DNA from: Rhinolophus ferrumequinum
Lineage: Eukaryota; Chordata; Mammalia; Chiroptera; Rhinolophidae
Assembly (NCBI RefSeq): GCF_004115265.2
Contig: NC_046296.1
Location: forward strand, 18,358,795 to 18,422,794
Length of the DNA: 64,000 bases
Direction of reading: 5' to 3'
Under the pieces are notes generated by a model. The model saw only the letters and a program-made list of their open reading frames with translations. It was not told the DNA's origin and did no database searches. Shown here piece by piece: positions 13,401 through 25,887 of the stretch. The position numbers and the translations under genes are program-made. Numbering within the stretch: position 1 is the stretch's first letter; each line of letters opens with the position of its first letter.

Positions 13401-13589
13401 CAAATTGTTTCTGCATATCCACAGGAAGCACAGAGTGAGGACAGACAGACATCACTAGAACAAAGGTAGAACAAAGACAATAGATGTATGGATAAGCAGG
13501 TGGATTTGGGGAATCTGCATTTTGGCAGGGAAAGGCTCAGTGGACTTAATACAGCAGAAGGGTGGCAGGAAGTCACTGTATTTAACCAT

Positions 13590-13790
13590 AGATTTTGGGA
13601 TTTGGTAGCTTGAGTTCAAGTCCTGACTGTGCCATTTTTTGAGTTCTGAACTTGAGCTTCCCCATCTGTAAAGTGGGGATAATAATAATACTTACTTGAT
13701 AGGTTTATTAGGATGATTGAATAATATGCATAAAAATGATTAGTATGATGCTTGGCACTTGGTTAATAGGAGCTGTTACCATTTAGGTCT
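13590..13790 (+). repeat. MIR SINE
   Basis: Clear plus-strand MIR order: 'gagttcaagtcctgactgtg', 'cttccccatctgtaaagtgg', 'ggataataataatacttact', 'gatgcttggcacttgg'. Confidence 0.85.
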
Positions 13791-14879
13791 TAGGAGAAGT
13801 GATTTCTCATTCCTTTCATCTAAGACTTTCTGGAGGAGGAAAGAAATTCAGGAGCTTGGGGAAGGAGGAGAACATTTGGGGGAGGTGAGAGTTTGACCTG
13901 ACTGGCCACTATTCAGCCTCACTCCTTATTAAATTTGCCTCTCTCCGAGAGTCACCTGCCAAATCTACAAATTATCCTTTCTGAAACTAAATGCCCAATG
14001 CCGCTGCCTTAGCAGGAGTAGGATGGGATCAAGGAAAGTCCCCATCAGCCTCATTTATTGGAGAATCCTGGGGCTTTACTGGATTTCTGCTCTGCTGCAA
14101 CTGGACTGCCACTCATGGCCTTGGCACTGAACCCGGCCCAAGCCGGTCTCTGTGCCTTTGCCCACGCACCACCCCTAGCATGAAGTGCCATCTCTCCTTT
14201 TCCTCATCCAAAGCCCAACTCTGCCCTGGGGTTGGTAGCCCCAGCACCCTGATTTCTCAGGTCCCACTCAGCCCTGTGGATTTCCTCCAAGCCTAGGACA
14301 ACCAGACTGCTCCTGCTTCAACAGCTGGATAGGTCTTAAGCCAAGGGCAGGGTCTTCTCCCCTAACCAATTCTGAGGTGGGGTTGGGTGGGAAGGAACCA
14401 GGGCTAGAGGCCACTGCCCATTTTCTCCACCTCTAAGTGGGGATTGGATTTGTCATGGGAACACGTGCTTCTTGATGGCACCCTCAAGGGCGAGATTTGG
14501 AGCCTGGCCGCAGCCACTTCCAGCGCCCCTGGTTCCCTAGGGATGCCCAGAGGGAACCGACCCATATAGTCTCCGTGGAGACCACGTATGTGACCCGAGG
14601 TCACCAAGTGCACAACACAGGCGGCAGCCCACGAGGCCACTTAGAGACGGTGGCGCATATCCCAGGAGTAGTGCAGCGCGCCTTCCCACTTCCGATCCCA
14701 CAGAACTGCCCACCCCAGGATTTGCCCTGAATGGGGAGGCCCAGTCCAGAGTGGTAGGGCTAGGGTGGAGACATTCCACTCAAGGGTGGGCAGCAGAGGC
14801 CACGACCCGAGGTGCCGGAGCAGGGAGAGTGTACAGGGAAGAGCGAACTCAGGAAGAGTGCAGCGGGAGCGGTCCCTGC

Positions 14880-15470
14880 ACCCTCAGGGCGGCGCTGCGG
14901 ACCCCTCCCCCATCGAAACCACCTTCAAGGAAAACGTGGGGTCCCGGCGCAGCCGCTTCTGGTGGCATCTGCCGCTCCCCAGCTCGCAGGAGAGCCCGCC
15001 CCGGAGGAGGGGCCGGCTCCGCCCCACCTCCTCACTGCCTCCCTCCCTCTTCCCTTCCCTTCCTCGGGCCGCGCGCCCCCTCCTTCCTCCTCCTCCTCCA
15101 TCCTTCCCCCACCCGGTTTGTGGGCCCCTCCCGCTGCGACTGACTGGGAGGCTTGGCCGCCCCCGCCCCGAGAGGGAGGCGGGGGCGCAAGCCGCCGCGG
15201 CCACCCGAGGCTGCAGAGGGGAACGAGATCCGAGGCCCCGAGGCGGCCCTGCATCTGGACCAGGCACGCGGGGGCTGCCTCTGCACCCCAGCCGAGGGCC
15301 GCCGGGCCTGGCCTCGCCGCGGGGTGGAGGAGGTAAGGGCGAGTCACGGGCGCGCTGCGGGACCGCTCCTGGAGAGAGGAGGCAGGGAGGACCCCAGCCG
15401 CTGTCTCCTCCTCCGCCGCCGCTGCTACAACCCTCTGGAGGCCCGGAGGCTGCCAGACCAGGCCAGGCCA
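14880..15470 (+). promoter_or_regulatory. FBXO41: FBXO41 CpG-island promoter and non-coding first exon
   Basis: A dense CpG island without a TATA box. A splice donor AG|GTAAGG ends a likely untranslated first exon at 15332; its 5' limit is not visible, and I place it near 15150. The matching acceptor would be the one before exon 2 at 25749, which carries 139 bases of 5'UTR. This start is inferred from the CpG island, the donor and the general FBXO41 layout. Other first exons are possible. Confidence 0.55.
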
Positions 15471-16849
15471 GAGGCAAAGAAAGGGTTAATTTAAGGAATT
15501 AAAATCAGAACAATTTGAGACCAGGCTTCCCATCCCCCTCCCCGTCTCGCCAGTCGCTCCCCGAGCCAGGTTGGGGGGCGGGGCGGGGCGGGCTCCAGGC
15601 CTCTGGGGCTGTGGACCTTGGAGAATAGGGACCAGAGGCAGGGAGGAGGAGGAGCACCCTCGAACCCCAGCCCCCCCCACCTGCTTCTGAAAGGTGGGGG
15701 AGGGGCTTGGTCTTGAGGCCTGGCTAGGCACCTGTGCGGGTGTCTGAGGGTGGGTGGGTTTGGGTGTCTGTGTGCGTGCTGGTGTCCACGTGTGATGCTC
15801 TGGAGGTGTGCATGTGTGTGCCCGCATGTTTCTGTCTCCTCATATCCCCGGTGCCGCTGTCAGTGACTGTTCCCACAGTGATCTGGATGCGTGTGCCCCA
15901 CTGCATTGCTTTGCATGTGAGTGTGTGACACGCTGCCCGTGAGCTCTTTACATAGTCTGCCTGTGAGTAGGAGTAGGGCCTGCTCTCTCCTTAGGTTGAG
16001 TCTGCAGCGAGGGGCCCAGATGGTTTTCTGGGTGTGGGATCCAGGTGCTGGAGCCATGTGTGTGTGACCTTGGGAGGTGTGTGCATTCGCAGGAGCCGGA
16101 GATGAGAGGGAGCTTAGAACAGAAAGGGCAGTGTCAGGACTGCCAGGAAGCAGACGACTGAACGCAGTGACTCCTGTGGGTCTTCACCAAGCTGGAGTGA
16201 CTACTCTGGGAAGTACACATGGCAGGACCACAGCCTCAGGTGTGGAGAGCCAGTGCCCCGCCTTCTTGGGGGATTCAGAGGGATTTAGAGAATCAGGGGG
16301 ACTTCCTTTATTCCCCATCCACAGGGACACCTCCTGCACCTCCCCTTCCTTAGAATACCTCTCCCACCTGCTGGCAGATGTCTCCTGAAAGCACTGAGCT
16401 TAGAGCTTCATTTCTTTGGTCTATGAAGACACCATTAACATTCAAACCTTTCTCCCCCATTTCTGTAATTTCTACCTTCTCTGCTCCTTTAGCCTGCATG
16501 TAGATTTTATATGAAACGAGGGAGAAAGTGCTGTTGGGCCCAGACAGCCAGTGGGAGGGAGAGGAGATGCCAGGGGCATGGTGGGGATTTGGGGGTAAGG
16601 GGGCCGACCGTAAAAACCAAGCTCTGCTAACTTCTCAGTTTTGTCTGATCTTCATTTAACAGAGAAAGGGACAGAGAAGGGGAATTTGTTGATACCCACA
16701 CACTTGTTCCTAGATTTAGGGATGCCTAGCTTGTTTTTGTGTTTGGAATATTTGTAGCAGGAAGGTGGCCAGGGTTATTGAAAGGTTATTGCCATTCTGC
16801 CTTTGAATTCCCTGGACTTTCCTACCTCTCTGGTAGCATACCACACCCT

Positions 16850-16925
16850 TTATTTATTCATTCAACAAATATTTATTGATTGCTACTATGGGCCAACCTG
16901 TAAATATTCTAGTATTGATGTGACA
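16850..16925 (+). repeat. L2 3'-end fragment
   Basis: It contains 'tttattcattcaacaaatat' and 'ttgattgctactatgggcc', the typical L2 tail pattern. Confidence 0.6.
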
Positions 16926-17014
16926 TTCCACTCCCAACAAGAAGGAACATAGTGTTGGGACACTATGAGGGTGAATTTCAAAGTCAAGTAGTACTGGCTT
17001 TGAAATTAGCTTGT

Positions 17015-17470
17015 CATTGTTTCAGCTATTCACTGGTGTGTAACAAACCTCCCCAGAATATAGGGGCTTAAAACAGTAGTGATTTATTACATCTCATGAT
17101 CTGTGGGTTGGTGTGATTGTGGCTGTGGGCTGACTTGGCACCTCTCAGCTTCATTGAGAGACGGACTGGAAAGGAACACCAAGATGGCCTTTCATCCTTT
17201 AGGGTCTCTTTATACATGGCATCTATCTAATCATGCAGTTGTGTAGCCCAAGATTTTACATGGCAGCTGGATCCCAAGAAGAAGGATGCTAAGAGGATAA
17301 GCCCTAAGGTACAACTGCTTATCAAATCTCTGCCTGCTTCAGGCTTGGTAATATCTTATTGGCCAAGCAAATCATGTGGCCAAGCATTGAGTCAATGTGG
17401 CAGGGGACCACATAAGAGCAAGAATACTGGGAGGCATGGCTCCCTGGGGGCTACCAAAGCAACAGTGTTA
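17015..17470 (-). repeat. Ancient MLT1-like LTR (ERVL-MaLR fossil)
   Basis: The plus strand carries the reversed MaLR pattern: 'ggtgtgtaacaaacctcccc', 'gggcttaaaacagtagtgat', then a diverged body with 'ttggccaagcaaatcatgtg'. It appears as a single LTR with no internal region beside it, heavily diverged and old. It is a fossil. The family call is from word pattern only. Confidence 0.5.
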
Positions 17471-17479
17471 CAGTCTCTT

Positions 17480-17720
17480 ATTGGCCTTGGGAAAGTGATT
17501 TGGCCACTCTGAGCCTCAACCTCCTCATCCTAAAGTGGAGAGGATACCACTTACTTGGCAGCACTGTGGTGAGAATTAAATAAGAAGTGTAATGTCTGAC
17601 CAGAATCATTAGTAGGTAAATGTTCACTGTTTTATCAGACTGCAAGCACCATGAAAGCATGACTGTCTTATTCACGTTTGTGTCCCCATTGCCTGGTACA
17701 GGCCTTTTGTTTGACATCTT
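17480..17720 (+). repeat. MIR followed by an L2-type fragment
   Basis: MIR words ('ccttgggaaagtgatttggc', 'tgagcctcaacctcctcatc') occupy 17480-17620. They are followed by 'agactgcaagcaccatgaaa' and 'tgtccccattgcctggtaca', typical of the L2 3' region. Confidence 0.65.
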
Positions 17721-17984
17721 TTTGATGGGTGGATATAATAGAATGAAGCAGACAAGTCCTAAGCCTTGGAAGTCTGCTAGAACAATGGTGTCATGAAGAC
17801 ACAGCAAGTCCTTACCTCCCAGTGGTCAATGAGCAGAGCCAGGAAGGACTTGTTATTCAAAGTGATTCTTGGATTGATTTAATTGTAACCAAATTCACCC
17901 GGTTCCATGGAAATCACGTTGGTTACATAAAGCAATCAATTCATCTGTTATTCAGTGTGATTCCTCTAAGAATATACTAATGTC

Positions 17985-20160
17985 AAGAGACCCAAGATGA
18001 TGGAGTAGGTGAACACTGTGCTTGCATTCTTATGTGAACACATTAAGATTACAACTAAATTATAGAACAATCAACTTGGAGAACCATCTGAAGTCTAGCC
18101 AAACAGAAGTCCTATAACTAAAAATATAAAGAAGAAGCTACGTCGAGACTGGTAGGAGGGGCATATATGGGGAACAGGCCCCACACCTGCATGTGGCAGT
18201 TGAGAATCAGGAGGGATACCTCGGCCGCCTTGGTTCCCCCTGGAGGAGCGAGAGACCCCATCCCCCCACACCAGGCTCTCCAGCCCGGACTACTGGTGCC
18301 GAGAAGAGGAGCCCCACAACATCTGGCTGTGAAAACCGGTGGGGATTTTGACGGTTCGGGTGGGCCAGAAGGCTGTGGGAAACCCAGAGGTCCTCTTAAC
18401 AGCCCGCACACAGACTCACTCAATCGCACGCACTCACTTTGGGCTCTAGCAGAGGGACAGTATCTCGGGGCCTCGGAGATATACAGGGAAGCAGACTGAG
18501 GTGTGTGGCTTTGTGGGGAGAACTAGAGGACAGTCAGCATTTTCCACCTTTTGTGCAGCTGGCAGTCAGGTGCCATCTTTCCTGTGTTGAGCCTGCCCTC
18601 TCTAGCCAAATCAGAATCTGATTGGTCTGGTGAACTCTGGGGCTCCATCCTGCTGGCTCACTGGGACCCCGCCCCACCCAACTCTCACACTGCCAGAGAC
18701 ACTTTCTCCTGGAGCAGCCAGCCTTGCCTGCCTGCATTGCATTCTTTCTTGGAAAACTATCAGAGTTCGGCAGGCCACAGGTGGGTGGTGACTGCTCTAA
18801 GACTTTTGCTGAGTCGCTCCAGGCTCAGCACTGACACCAAACCTTAATTTACATTAACCTGGTGACCACAATTCTTCCCACTGTGGTGACTCCCTGAGAC
18901 CCTGCCTCACCCAATTCAAATTCTGCATGAGGTGTTATTAGTGGCTGAAGCTTAAGGGAGCCAGCATGTAGCAGCAGGCCTTGGGGTGTCCTGGCTTTTT
19001 GCAGAGCTACCCCAGACACAATACTGGTGGCAGCTGTTTTCAGTTTGCAGCGTGCCCTCTCCCACATGCCTCCAGGGTTAGCACAGGCAGCAAACAACTG
19101 TGGATCACTTTGTAGTTCCTGCCCGGTAGCCCCCAGCCAGCACAGGCAGTAGCTGACCTAGCCCTGCACTGGAGCCCCTCCCAAAAGGCCCCAGAACCAA
19201 CATACTTGAAGGTTGGTTCAAACCACAGCCCAGTTAAATCACCACCCAGTTAGTCCCACAAGCAGCACACACAAAGAGCAGTCTCAACAGGCACCAGAGC
19301 CCCCTGGGTTGAATCCCACTCAGTGGGGTAAGCCTCCCACACAGCAGCCTGTAAGCTGTAGATGTGGCCAAACCCCACAGCCAGTCAGCCTGAAGGTCAA
19401 CATCCCTCACTGACATGGCAATAGCAACCAAGGCTCTACTATAACAGGAGGGAACACACAACCCACACAAGGGACACTCCTGGAGCACCTGCCTCAGGTG
19501 ACCAAGGAGACTGTGCAACTGGGCCCCATAGGACACCTACCTGGCCAAGACTGGGAGATATAGCAGATCTACCTAATACACAGAAAGAAACACATAAAGG
19601 CAGCCAAAATGAGGAAACAAAGAAATGTGTCCCAAATGAAAGAACAGGCGAAAACTCCAGAAAAAGAACTAAACGAAATGGAGACAAGCAACTTACCAGA
19701 GACAGAGTTCAAAATAATGGTTATAAGGATGCTCAAGGAACTTAGTAAGAACTTCAACAAAGAGACAGCAAGCAGAAAAAAGGACACCCTCATAGAAACC
19801 ATAAAAAAGAACCAGTCAGAGGTGAAGAATACAATAACTGAAATGAAGAATGCACTAGAAGGAATCACCAGCAGACTAGATAGAACAGAGGATCGAATCA
19901 GCAATTTGGAAGACAAGGTAACATAAAATACCCAATCAGAACAGCTAAAAGAAAAAAGAATCCAAAAAAATGAGGATAATTTAAGAGACCTCTGGGACAA
20001 CATCAAGTGTAACAACATTCTCATCATAGGGGTACCAGAAGGAGAAGAGAGAAAGTAAGATTGAGAACCTATTTGAAGAAATAATGACTGAAAAATTTCC
20101 TAACCTGGCAAAGGATTCAAAGCTGGTGGAGTCAGAGATGCCAGTTAGAAACTGTATCAA
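17985..20160 (+). repeat. L1 5'UTR and start of ORF1, 3' part missing
   Basis: It opens with 'caagatgatggagtaggtga', the L1 5' start, and runs through a GC-rich 5'UTR of about 1.6 kb. ORF1 begins near 19609 and is open for 105 codons to a stop at 19924. This part is lysine- and glutamate-rich coiled coil, including KNQSEVKNTITEMKNALEGI and SRLDRTEDRISNLEDKV. ORF1-like sequence continues in other frames to about 20155 ('gacaacatcaagtgtaacaa', 'ggggtaccagaaggagaaga'). ORF1's end, ORF2 and the 3' tail are absent. It is not able to move. Keeping the 5' end while losing the 3' end is the reverse of the usual L1 truncation. Confidence 0.85.
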
Positions 20161-20639
20161 TGGTCCAGATAGAAGAAGATAGTAGATCTGGAGCAGTGGC
20201 TATAGGAAAAGCAAGACAGAGAGTCAAATATTTAGAAGACAGTATTGACAAAAATCAGCAACTGATGAGATCTGAGGGGGGCTTTGAGAATTCAGCAATG
20301 CCTTGGGGGCTGCATGCAGGGTGCAGAGTGGATAATGAAGATATTGGTCAAGATGAGAAACATGAGAAAGCAGGTCTCCTGGTGAGTATTTTGGTATAGT
20401 GAATTCACTATTACTATATTACACTGAGCCACCTACATTGAAATATCCATTTCATCCTCTCCCTCCCTATTCGTTGCTTCTAAGAAGCACTTAAAAAGAA
20501 AAGAAAAAAAGAATCGCTATAAATTTCAGGTCTAAGGCATTGAGTTATCTGTGCCTAGGGCTAGTGGAAGTGATGGTGTAAGTTAGAATTAGGTTATTTC
20601 TAAGAAGCACTTAAATATCTTCGTGTGTCTCTCATTTTA

Positions 20640-21530
20640 ACTACTGCTTCTGGATTCTCCCATGCTGCCTCCTCCTCTTCACAGATGAATTTGCGTCCAT
20701 TCACTGTCTCTACTCACATCCTTACCCCAGTCTCTTCTCAACCCACATTAGCCAGGCTCATCACAGCAACCATCTCTAAAGTCACCAGTGGACCTTTTTG
20801 TTCCACCTCTGCTCTGACTCGTCCTGTTATTTCCTCCTGTTATTTCCACTGTTATATAAACTATTGCCTGCTCCTTCCTTGACATCTTCCCCTCCCTAAT
20901 GTTTCCCACCAGAATTCCCATTTCTGCTGCTGGTTCTTAGGAACTTCTTGATTCTTCTCCCTCCTCTGCCTCTCTGAGGGTATATCTTTGCCCCTTGCTT
21001 TCCTCTCTCTGTACCTTTCCCTGGTCCTGCTCATCACTTTTGTTTTTACGATCAAATTGCCAAAATTTTTTTTGGCTCCATATTGCAAACTATATACTGA
21101 ATATCTCGACTTCCAAGGCCCACTGGAACCTCAAACTCATGGAATCTACAGCCAAACTCATTCTCTCTCCCCAAAACCTGCCCTCCTCTTCCCTCTTTAC
21201 TGAACCACATCGCCATCTACCTAGATGCTCCAAACCCAAACCTGAGCCTGATCCTTGACTCCTCCTTTTTGTACCTTTCACAGTCATTCTGTCACCAAGC
21301 CTTCTCCACTCTCTTCCTTCATTATTCCCATATCCATCCATGTCCTCATTTGCACTCCTGCTACATTGGCTAACAATTTCTACTTCCAGTGTTCCAACAA
21401 CCTTCTTCCTGTAGTCCATTCTCTAAACTGTACCTAATTAAGTTTTTCTTTTACTTCCTCTCCCTCCTTCCCCTGCCTCCATCACTTTCTTGCCTGCATT
21501 CAGGCAAAGCTTCATACTCATGCTAAGGAG
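20640..21530 (+). repeat. L2-type LINE ORF2 fragment
   Basis: The pyrimidine-rich stretch carries L2 word order: 'accccagtctcttctcaacc', 'ctctaaagtcaccagtggac', 'atatctcgacttccaaggcc', 'cctgatccttgactcctcct', 'cattcctgctacattggcta' type motifs. It is diverged and disrupted. Confidence 0.55.
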
Positions 21531-21863
21531 GTGTGGCCATTTAGGCAAAAACATTCCTAAGAATCATTCATAGTCATCCCTCAGCTCCAGCAAATGGAGG
21601 GAAACTCTGGGGCTGGCCTCAGGTGAAGAGCCACCTGGACCTACAAGCCCCTTCCTACCTCTACCTTGCGCACACACAGGCTTGCACTCCCAATCTTTCC
21701 CTGTCCCCTGCTTAAGCAGGGTACTATGCAAGCAAAGGGTACATGGGGAGGGGAGGAAGCCCTGAAATGTGCCCCAACCAGCACTAGCTGGGATGAACAG
21801 GCACACACATGTGCCCTGACACCAGGCTGCCACACATTAGAGAATAACCCTGTTCCTGAACAG

Positions 21864-21865
<2 letters not shown>

Positions 21866-21903
<38 letters not shown>
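21866..21903 (+). repeat. (GT)19 microsatellite
   Basis: A perfect GT dinucleotide run that directly precedes a minus-strand L1 piece. Confidence 0.95.
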
Positions 21904-21906
<3 letters not shown>

Positions 21907-21919
21907 GAATTCTATTTAT

Positions 21920-22265
21920 AATATCCCTGGTCACTTTGCCAACATCTTCAGTTGTATCTATAGTTATTAGTCTATTCAAGTTTTCTATTTCTTCTTGAGT
22001 CAATTTTGATAATTTATATTTTCCTAGAAAAGCATTCAGTTCATCCAGATTTTCAAAATTTGGGGCCAAGAGTTGTACCTGGTAGCAGTTCAGTAATTTG
22101 AAAAACAACCTCTGTGGGTTATATCCCTTTTTTCATGATAGTGTTATGTATTTGTTTTCTCTTTCTTTTTTTCTCTTTGAATTTATCAGAGAGCTGTTTA
22201 TTTTGTTGGTCTTTTCAGAAAACCATACTTTGGATTTACCTCCCAAGGCTACTTTTGGGGTTTTA
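21920..22265 (-). repeat. L1 ORF2 fragment
   Basis: The plus strand reads as reversed L1 ORF2: 'tctattcaagttttctattt', 'cttcttgagtcaattttgat', 'ttatcagagagctgtttatt', 'ttgttggtcttttcagaaaa'. The minus frame encodes ...NLNRLITIDTTEDV-type sequence. It is broken and opposite in direction to the L1 5' piece at 17985-20160. Confidence 0.8.
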
Positions 22266-23779
22266 ATATAGCTAGAGGAAGGTAATGTTAGAACAATTTA
22301 AAAATATTAGTTTTTTTAAAAAAGAAATTTAAGTCCCTGTCTTACACAGACTAAGGTATTTTGGGGTGGAATAATCTGATATCTAGGATTTGCTAAAAAT
22401 TAGCCATTGGTGGGGGTGGGAGAAGTGTGAAGCAAGGTAGCAATATACAGATGAAATAAAATTGGCTATAAGTTGATCACAGTTGAAACTGGAAGACAGG
22501 TTACATAGAATTCATCATCGTATTCTATTTTTGAATATGTATGAAAATGTCTGTAACAAAAAATTGGTTGTTGTTTTTTTATTCCTTGTCTTACCACACA
22601 TACCAAAAATTTCTAGATGGATTAAAACTCCAATGTATAAAAGGAAACCACACAGCTTGGGGTATTTGCATGCAACCAACCCTCAGTGGTCCCAGGTCCG
22701 TAGCATGGTTCACCTGCTAGGCCAGCTGGTGAGGACGAGGTTCCCTGCTCCCCATTGGCTGCTCTGGTTCTGCTGTTTCAGAGCTGCCCTAGTCCTTTGT
22801 GCTCTGTGTCCTGAGGACCATTGAGGAGTCCCCTCCCATTGGTGCAGGCTTGGTGGGTGGGGAACTTTAGGGCCTTTGTTTTCCAGGTTTGCTTTTTTTT
22901 TTTTTCTGGCAATACAATTCCCTTAATCATTAGGAAGCTTTCAGTCAATTTGCATTCAGTCATCCCCAGAGCTATTAACCAAACTAGAGACCTCACTGGA
23001 AGTTATAATTCTTGAATGGAGTCCCTGGTGATGGTGTTGGGGAAGGAGGGGGGGTTGTCTCTTAGCAACAGGCCTTGGTGCTCTGCACATCCCAGGAGCC
23101 CACAGTTCTGTGGCCTCTAGCTAGGCTTCTGCCACTGGGCAATTCAAACCCTACTCTAGGGTGGGAGGCAGAGTTCATTTGCCCCTGCCCACTCAAGCTG
23201 CCTCCCAGTGGGAGGCTGCTTATAATGGAAGCAATGGTTGCCTCTGTCAAGCTGGCGGTGCACAGCAGGAAGGGTTCAGGAGGGTCTGAGGAGTCAATAG
23301 ACTCTCAGGCTCCAAGCTTGTCTCCCTCTGTGTTTCCAGCCTCCCTGTCTTTGCTTGAGCTGACTTTAGCTAGAAGCAGAGAACTGCCTCTTAATTATCT
23401 AACTCTCAGCCATATTGGATTACTGGCCTCAGGCAGAAAGAGCTTCTCTGAGCAAAGCAGCATTTTCTTCCTTTCTGCTTTCAGATGGGTCCCTTTTAGC
23501 CAGAGTGTGTCTGTTTCTTCTTGGACCTTACTGAGGCCCTAGGAAAGGTCTTACCCCAACATTGTGACATTTTTCTACAAGTCCCCTCAAGCTCCAGCCT
23601 TGGTAGGAACATAACTGAGTTCCAGAGGTGGTGGGAGCGTGTTACTCAGCTGCTTTGTTGCTGTGCAGCAGGGTTCACAAACTTCTGAGTGGGGAAATCG
23701 GTACTATCTTACTCCCCACCTCAGGTTAGCTGATTCCTTCTTATGGTCTGTTGCTTTTTAAAAACTCCATTTCTGATTC

Positions 23780-24245
23780 TAATTTCTGGGTTAGGACTTT
23801 TTCCTGGTGCAAGTAACAGACCCAACTCCAACTGGCTTAAATAAAGAAGGGACTTGATTGGCTCACAGAATTGAACACACCACGATCTCAAACAGTGGCT
23901 GTGAGGATTCTGTCTTTCTCCACCTCAGTTCTTTGTGTTGGCTTCATTCCCAGGTGCTTCCTCCCAAAGATGGCCCTCGCACCTCTGGCCCTCCCCATCA
24001 TCTTAGAAACCTGAGCCCGCAGAGAATGCTTTCCCCCAGGAATTCCAGAGAAGTCCTGGAGAAATGACTCATTGACTCAATGAGAAAAGACTCATTGACT
24101 CAACTTGGGTGTTCTGTGCCAGGACTCTGATCGGCCAGGCCTGTATCACATTCTTACCCCTGGAGTCAGGGGTGGACCATCAACCCCTACCCAGACCATG
24201 TGGACTGAGAAAGTTGGGAAGGAAGAATGGTTCCCCAGGGTCAAT
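23780..24245. repeat. Ancient interspersed repeat, family not placed
   Basis: The pattern 'actccaactggcttaaataa', 'ggacttgattggctcacaga', 'tctgatcggccaggcctgta', 'accatgtggactgagaaagt' recurs widely in mammalian genomes in my memory, but I cannot name the family with confidence. It may be a solo LTR fossil. Confidence 0.4.
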
Positions 24246-25039
24246 GTAGGATGCTGTTTTCAGGAGGAGGACTAGGTCCTGAGCTAGCAAACGGAACAGA
24301 CATCCACCCGTACTACCATGTGGAAATGCAAAAGCAAATGGAACTCAAGAGCAGGTTGGGACAGAGAGGCAAAGCTGAAACGCAACAGCTTAAAGGTGAG
24401 TTAACTTATGCTGGTGAATCCGACTTCCTGGGGAGAGGATAGGAGCAAAGGAAGCATGAAGGCAGATCTTCCATCAGGCGACAGGAAGATTAGGAAGGCA
24501 GCCAGAGGAGTAGGTCAGAGAACCCAAGTGGGGCAATAGCCTATGCAGACGGAGGGGTCAGGAGTATCAGCCAAGGGACCAAGTGGGTGAAGACCCTTGA
24601 TGACAACTGAATTGTCTGACTAGCAGTTTAGGAAGAGGACTGCAGTGAGAAATGGGGTAGAGATCCCACAAGGCAGGGGAAGGCTGACCAGAAGCCAGAG
24701 ATGAGGGGAAATGGGCAGCAGGATTGGCCAAGACCAGGGGCCGGATTCCAGGAAAGGGTGGTGGCTTGTGCCAGAAGGGGCCTAGGGAGGACAAATAGTG
24801 TGGCCTTTGGAGCAAAGAGCAGGGCAGGGGGACTTACTAGAGACCAATCTAGCAAAGAAGTCTGAGAAAAGAACCTAGGTGCCTAGAGTGGCTGGGATGG
24901 GTATGGTACAGAAGCAGCGACAGGAACAAACAGTGAGACACACAGAGGTTTCATCCGGAGAGATGACATCTTGGTCACTGCAACATGGTACCAATAGTCC
25001 AGGCTGTCTTATGGTTTGCATGACATGGAAATAAGCATC

Positions 25040-25505
25040 TTCTTTTAAGGATATATATATATATATATAATTTTTTTGAGATGTAATATACATATAGTGA
25101 AGTACATATAGTACACTAACTAATCTTAAGTACACAGCTTGATTGTTTACATATGTATACACCTGCATAACCACCACCCATATCGAGGTATAGAACATTT
25201 TCAGCATCCCTCCTGCCCCTTCCCTGTCCATAGAGCCACCAGGGGTAACCTCTGTTCTAACTTGGTCATCTTCAATTTAGTCTGTTCTTAGACTCCACGT
25301 ATATGGAAATCTTGCAGTATGCACTGTAAACTGGCTTCTTTCATGTAACATAGCACTGAGTGGATTCATCCATATTGTTGCATGTACCAGTGGTTCCTTT
25401 TCTTCCTGCTGGGTAATATTCCTTTATGAATATATCACAGTTTATTCATTCTACTGATGATGGGCGCTTAGATTATGCCCAGGTCGGAACCTTTATAAAT
25501 AAGAC
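25040..25505 (-). repeat. L1 3' region, reversed
   Basis: The plus strand gives the reversed L1 3' end: 'cataaccaccacccatatcg', 'cttctttcatgtaacatagc', 'ttcatccatattgttgcatg', 'atattcctttatgaatatat'. It opens with a short AT run at 25051-25069. Confidence 0.75.
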
Positions 25506-25887
25506 TAATGCCCTTTTATTTTCTTAAAGAATTCTCATTCTTTCTCACTTGTTCATGGACAGGCCCTCGCACAGGTACCACAGCAGGCCAGCCCTTCTCT
25601 GGGAGGTCAGGCCATCGGTCTCCCCTCAACCCTCTCTTCTGGACACATGTTTTCTGGGGAAGTCAATTACCTCACGGGTGGGGGAATACGGGGTGGGAGG
25701 AGGGGGAACAGGGATACCCTCTCCAAAGACTTACTCTTTCTCTTCTAGCCTCCTCGCCCCTGGCTGCAGGCACCCTGAGCCTTCCTGATCCTGCAGGGGG
25801 GCTCGCCCACAGCGCCCCATGAGTGCACCCGGCTGACCGGCGGGGGCGGCCGCGGTGGAGCCCGGGCGCCGCGGGGGCGGCGGGGCC

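Larger units (their letters stand above)
8401..14880. other. Intergenic region between EGR4 and FBXO41
   Basis: No exon of a known gene is visible. The contents are several MIR and L2-like fragments, a TC microsatellite, a long CA/CATG-rich tract and a minus-strand segment at 9925-10430 that looks like a terminal exon. The segment 9200-9880 shows nothing I can name. The two genes are about the same distance apart as I remember for human. Confidence 0.7.
15333..25748 (+). other. FBXO41: FBXO41 intron 1
   Basis: A 10.4-kb intron between the likely first exon and the coding exon 2. It holds MIR, L2, an ancient LTR, a 2.2-kb L1 5' piece, an L2 reverse-transcriptase region, two minus-strand L1 pieces and a GT microsatellite. 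About 15500-16800 shows only GT-rich and unremarkable sequence. About 22640-23560 is free of repeats I recognise and has clustered homeodomain-type motifs. None of the open frames in it has host-gene support. Confidence 0.55.

Noticed and set aside
13134-13469. Histidine/threonine-rich open frames and cysteine-rich minus frames
   Set aside because: They arise directly from the CA/CATG low-complexity tract.
20160-20399. 79-codon open frame after the L1 piece
   Set aside because: No splice or promoter context and no recognisable domain; likely repeat-derived.
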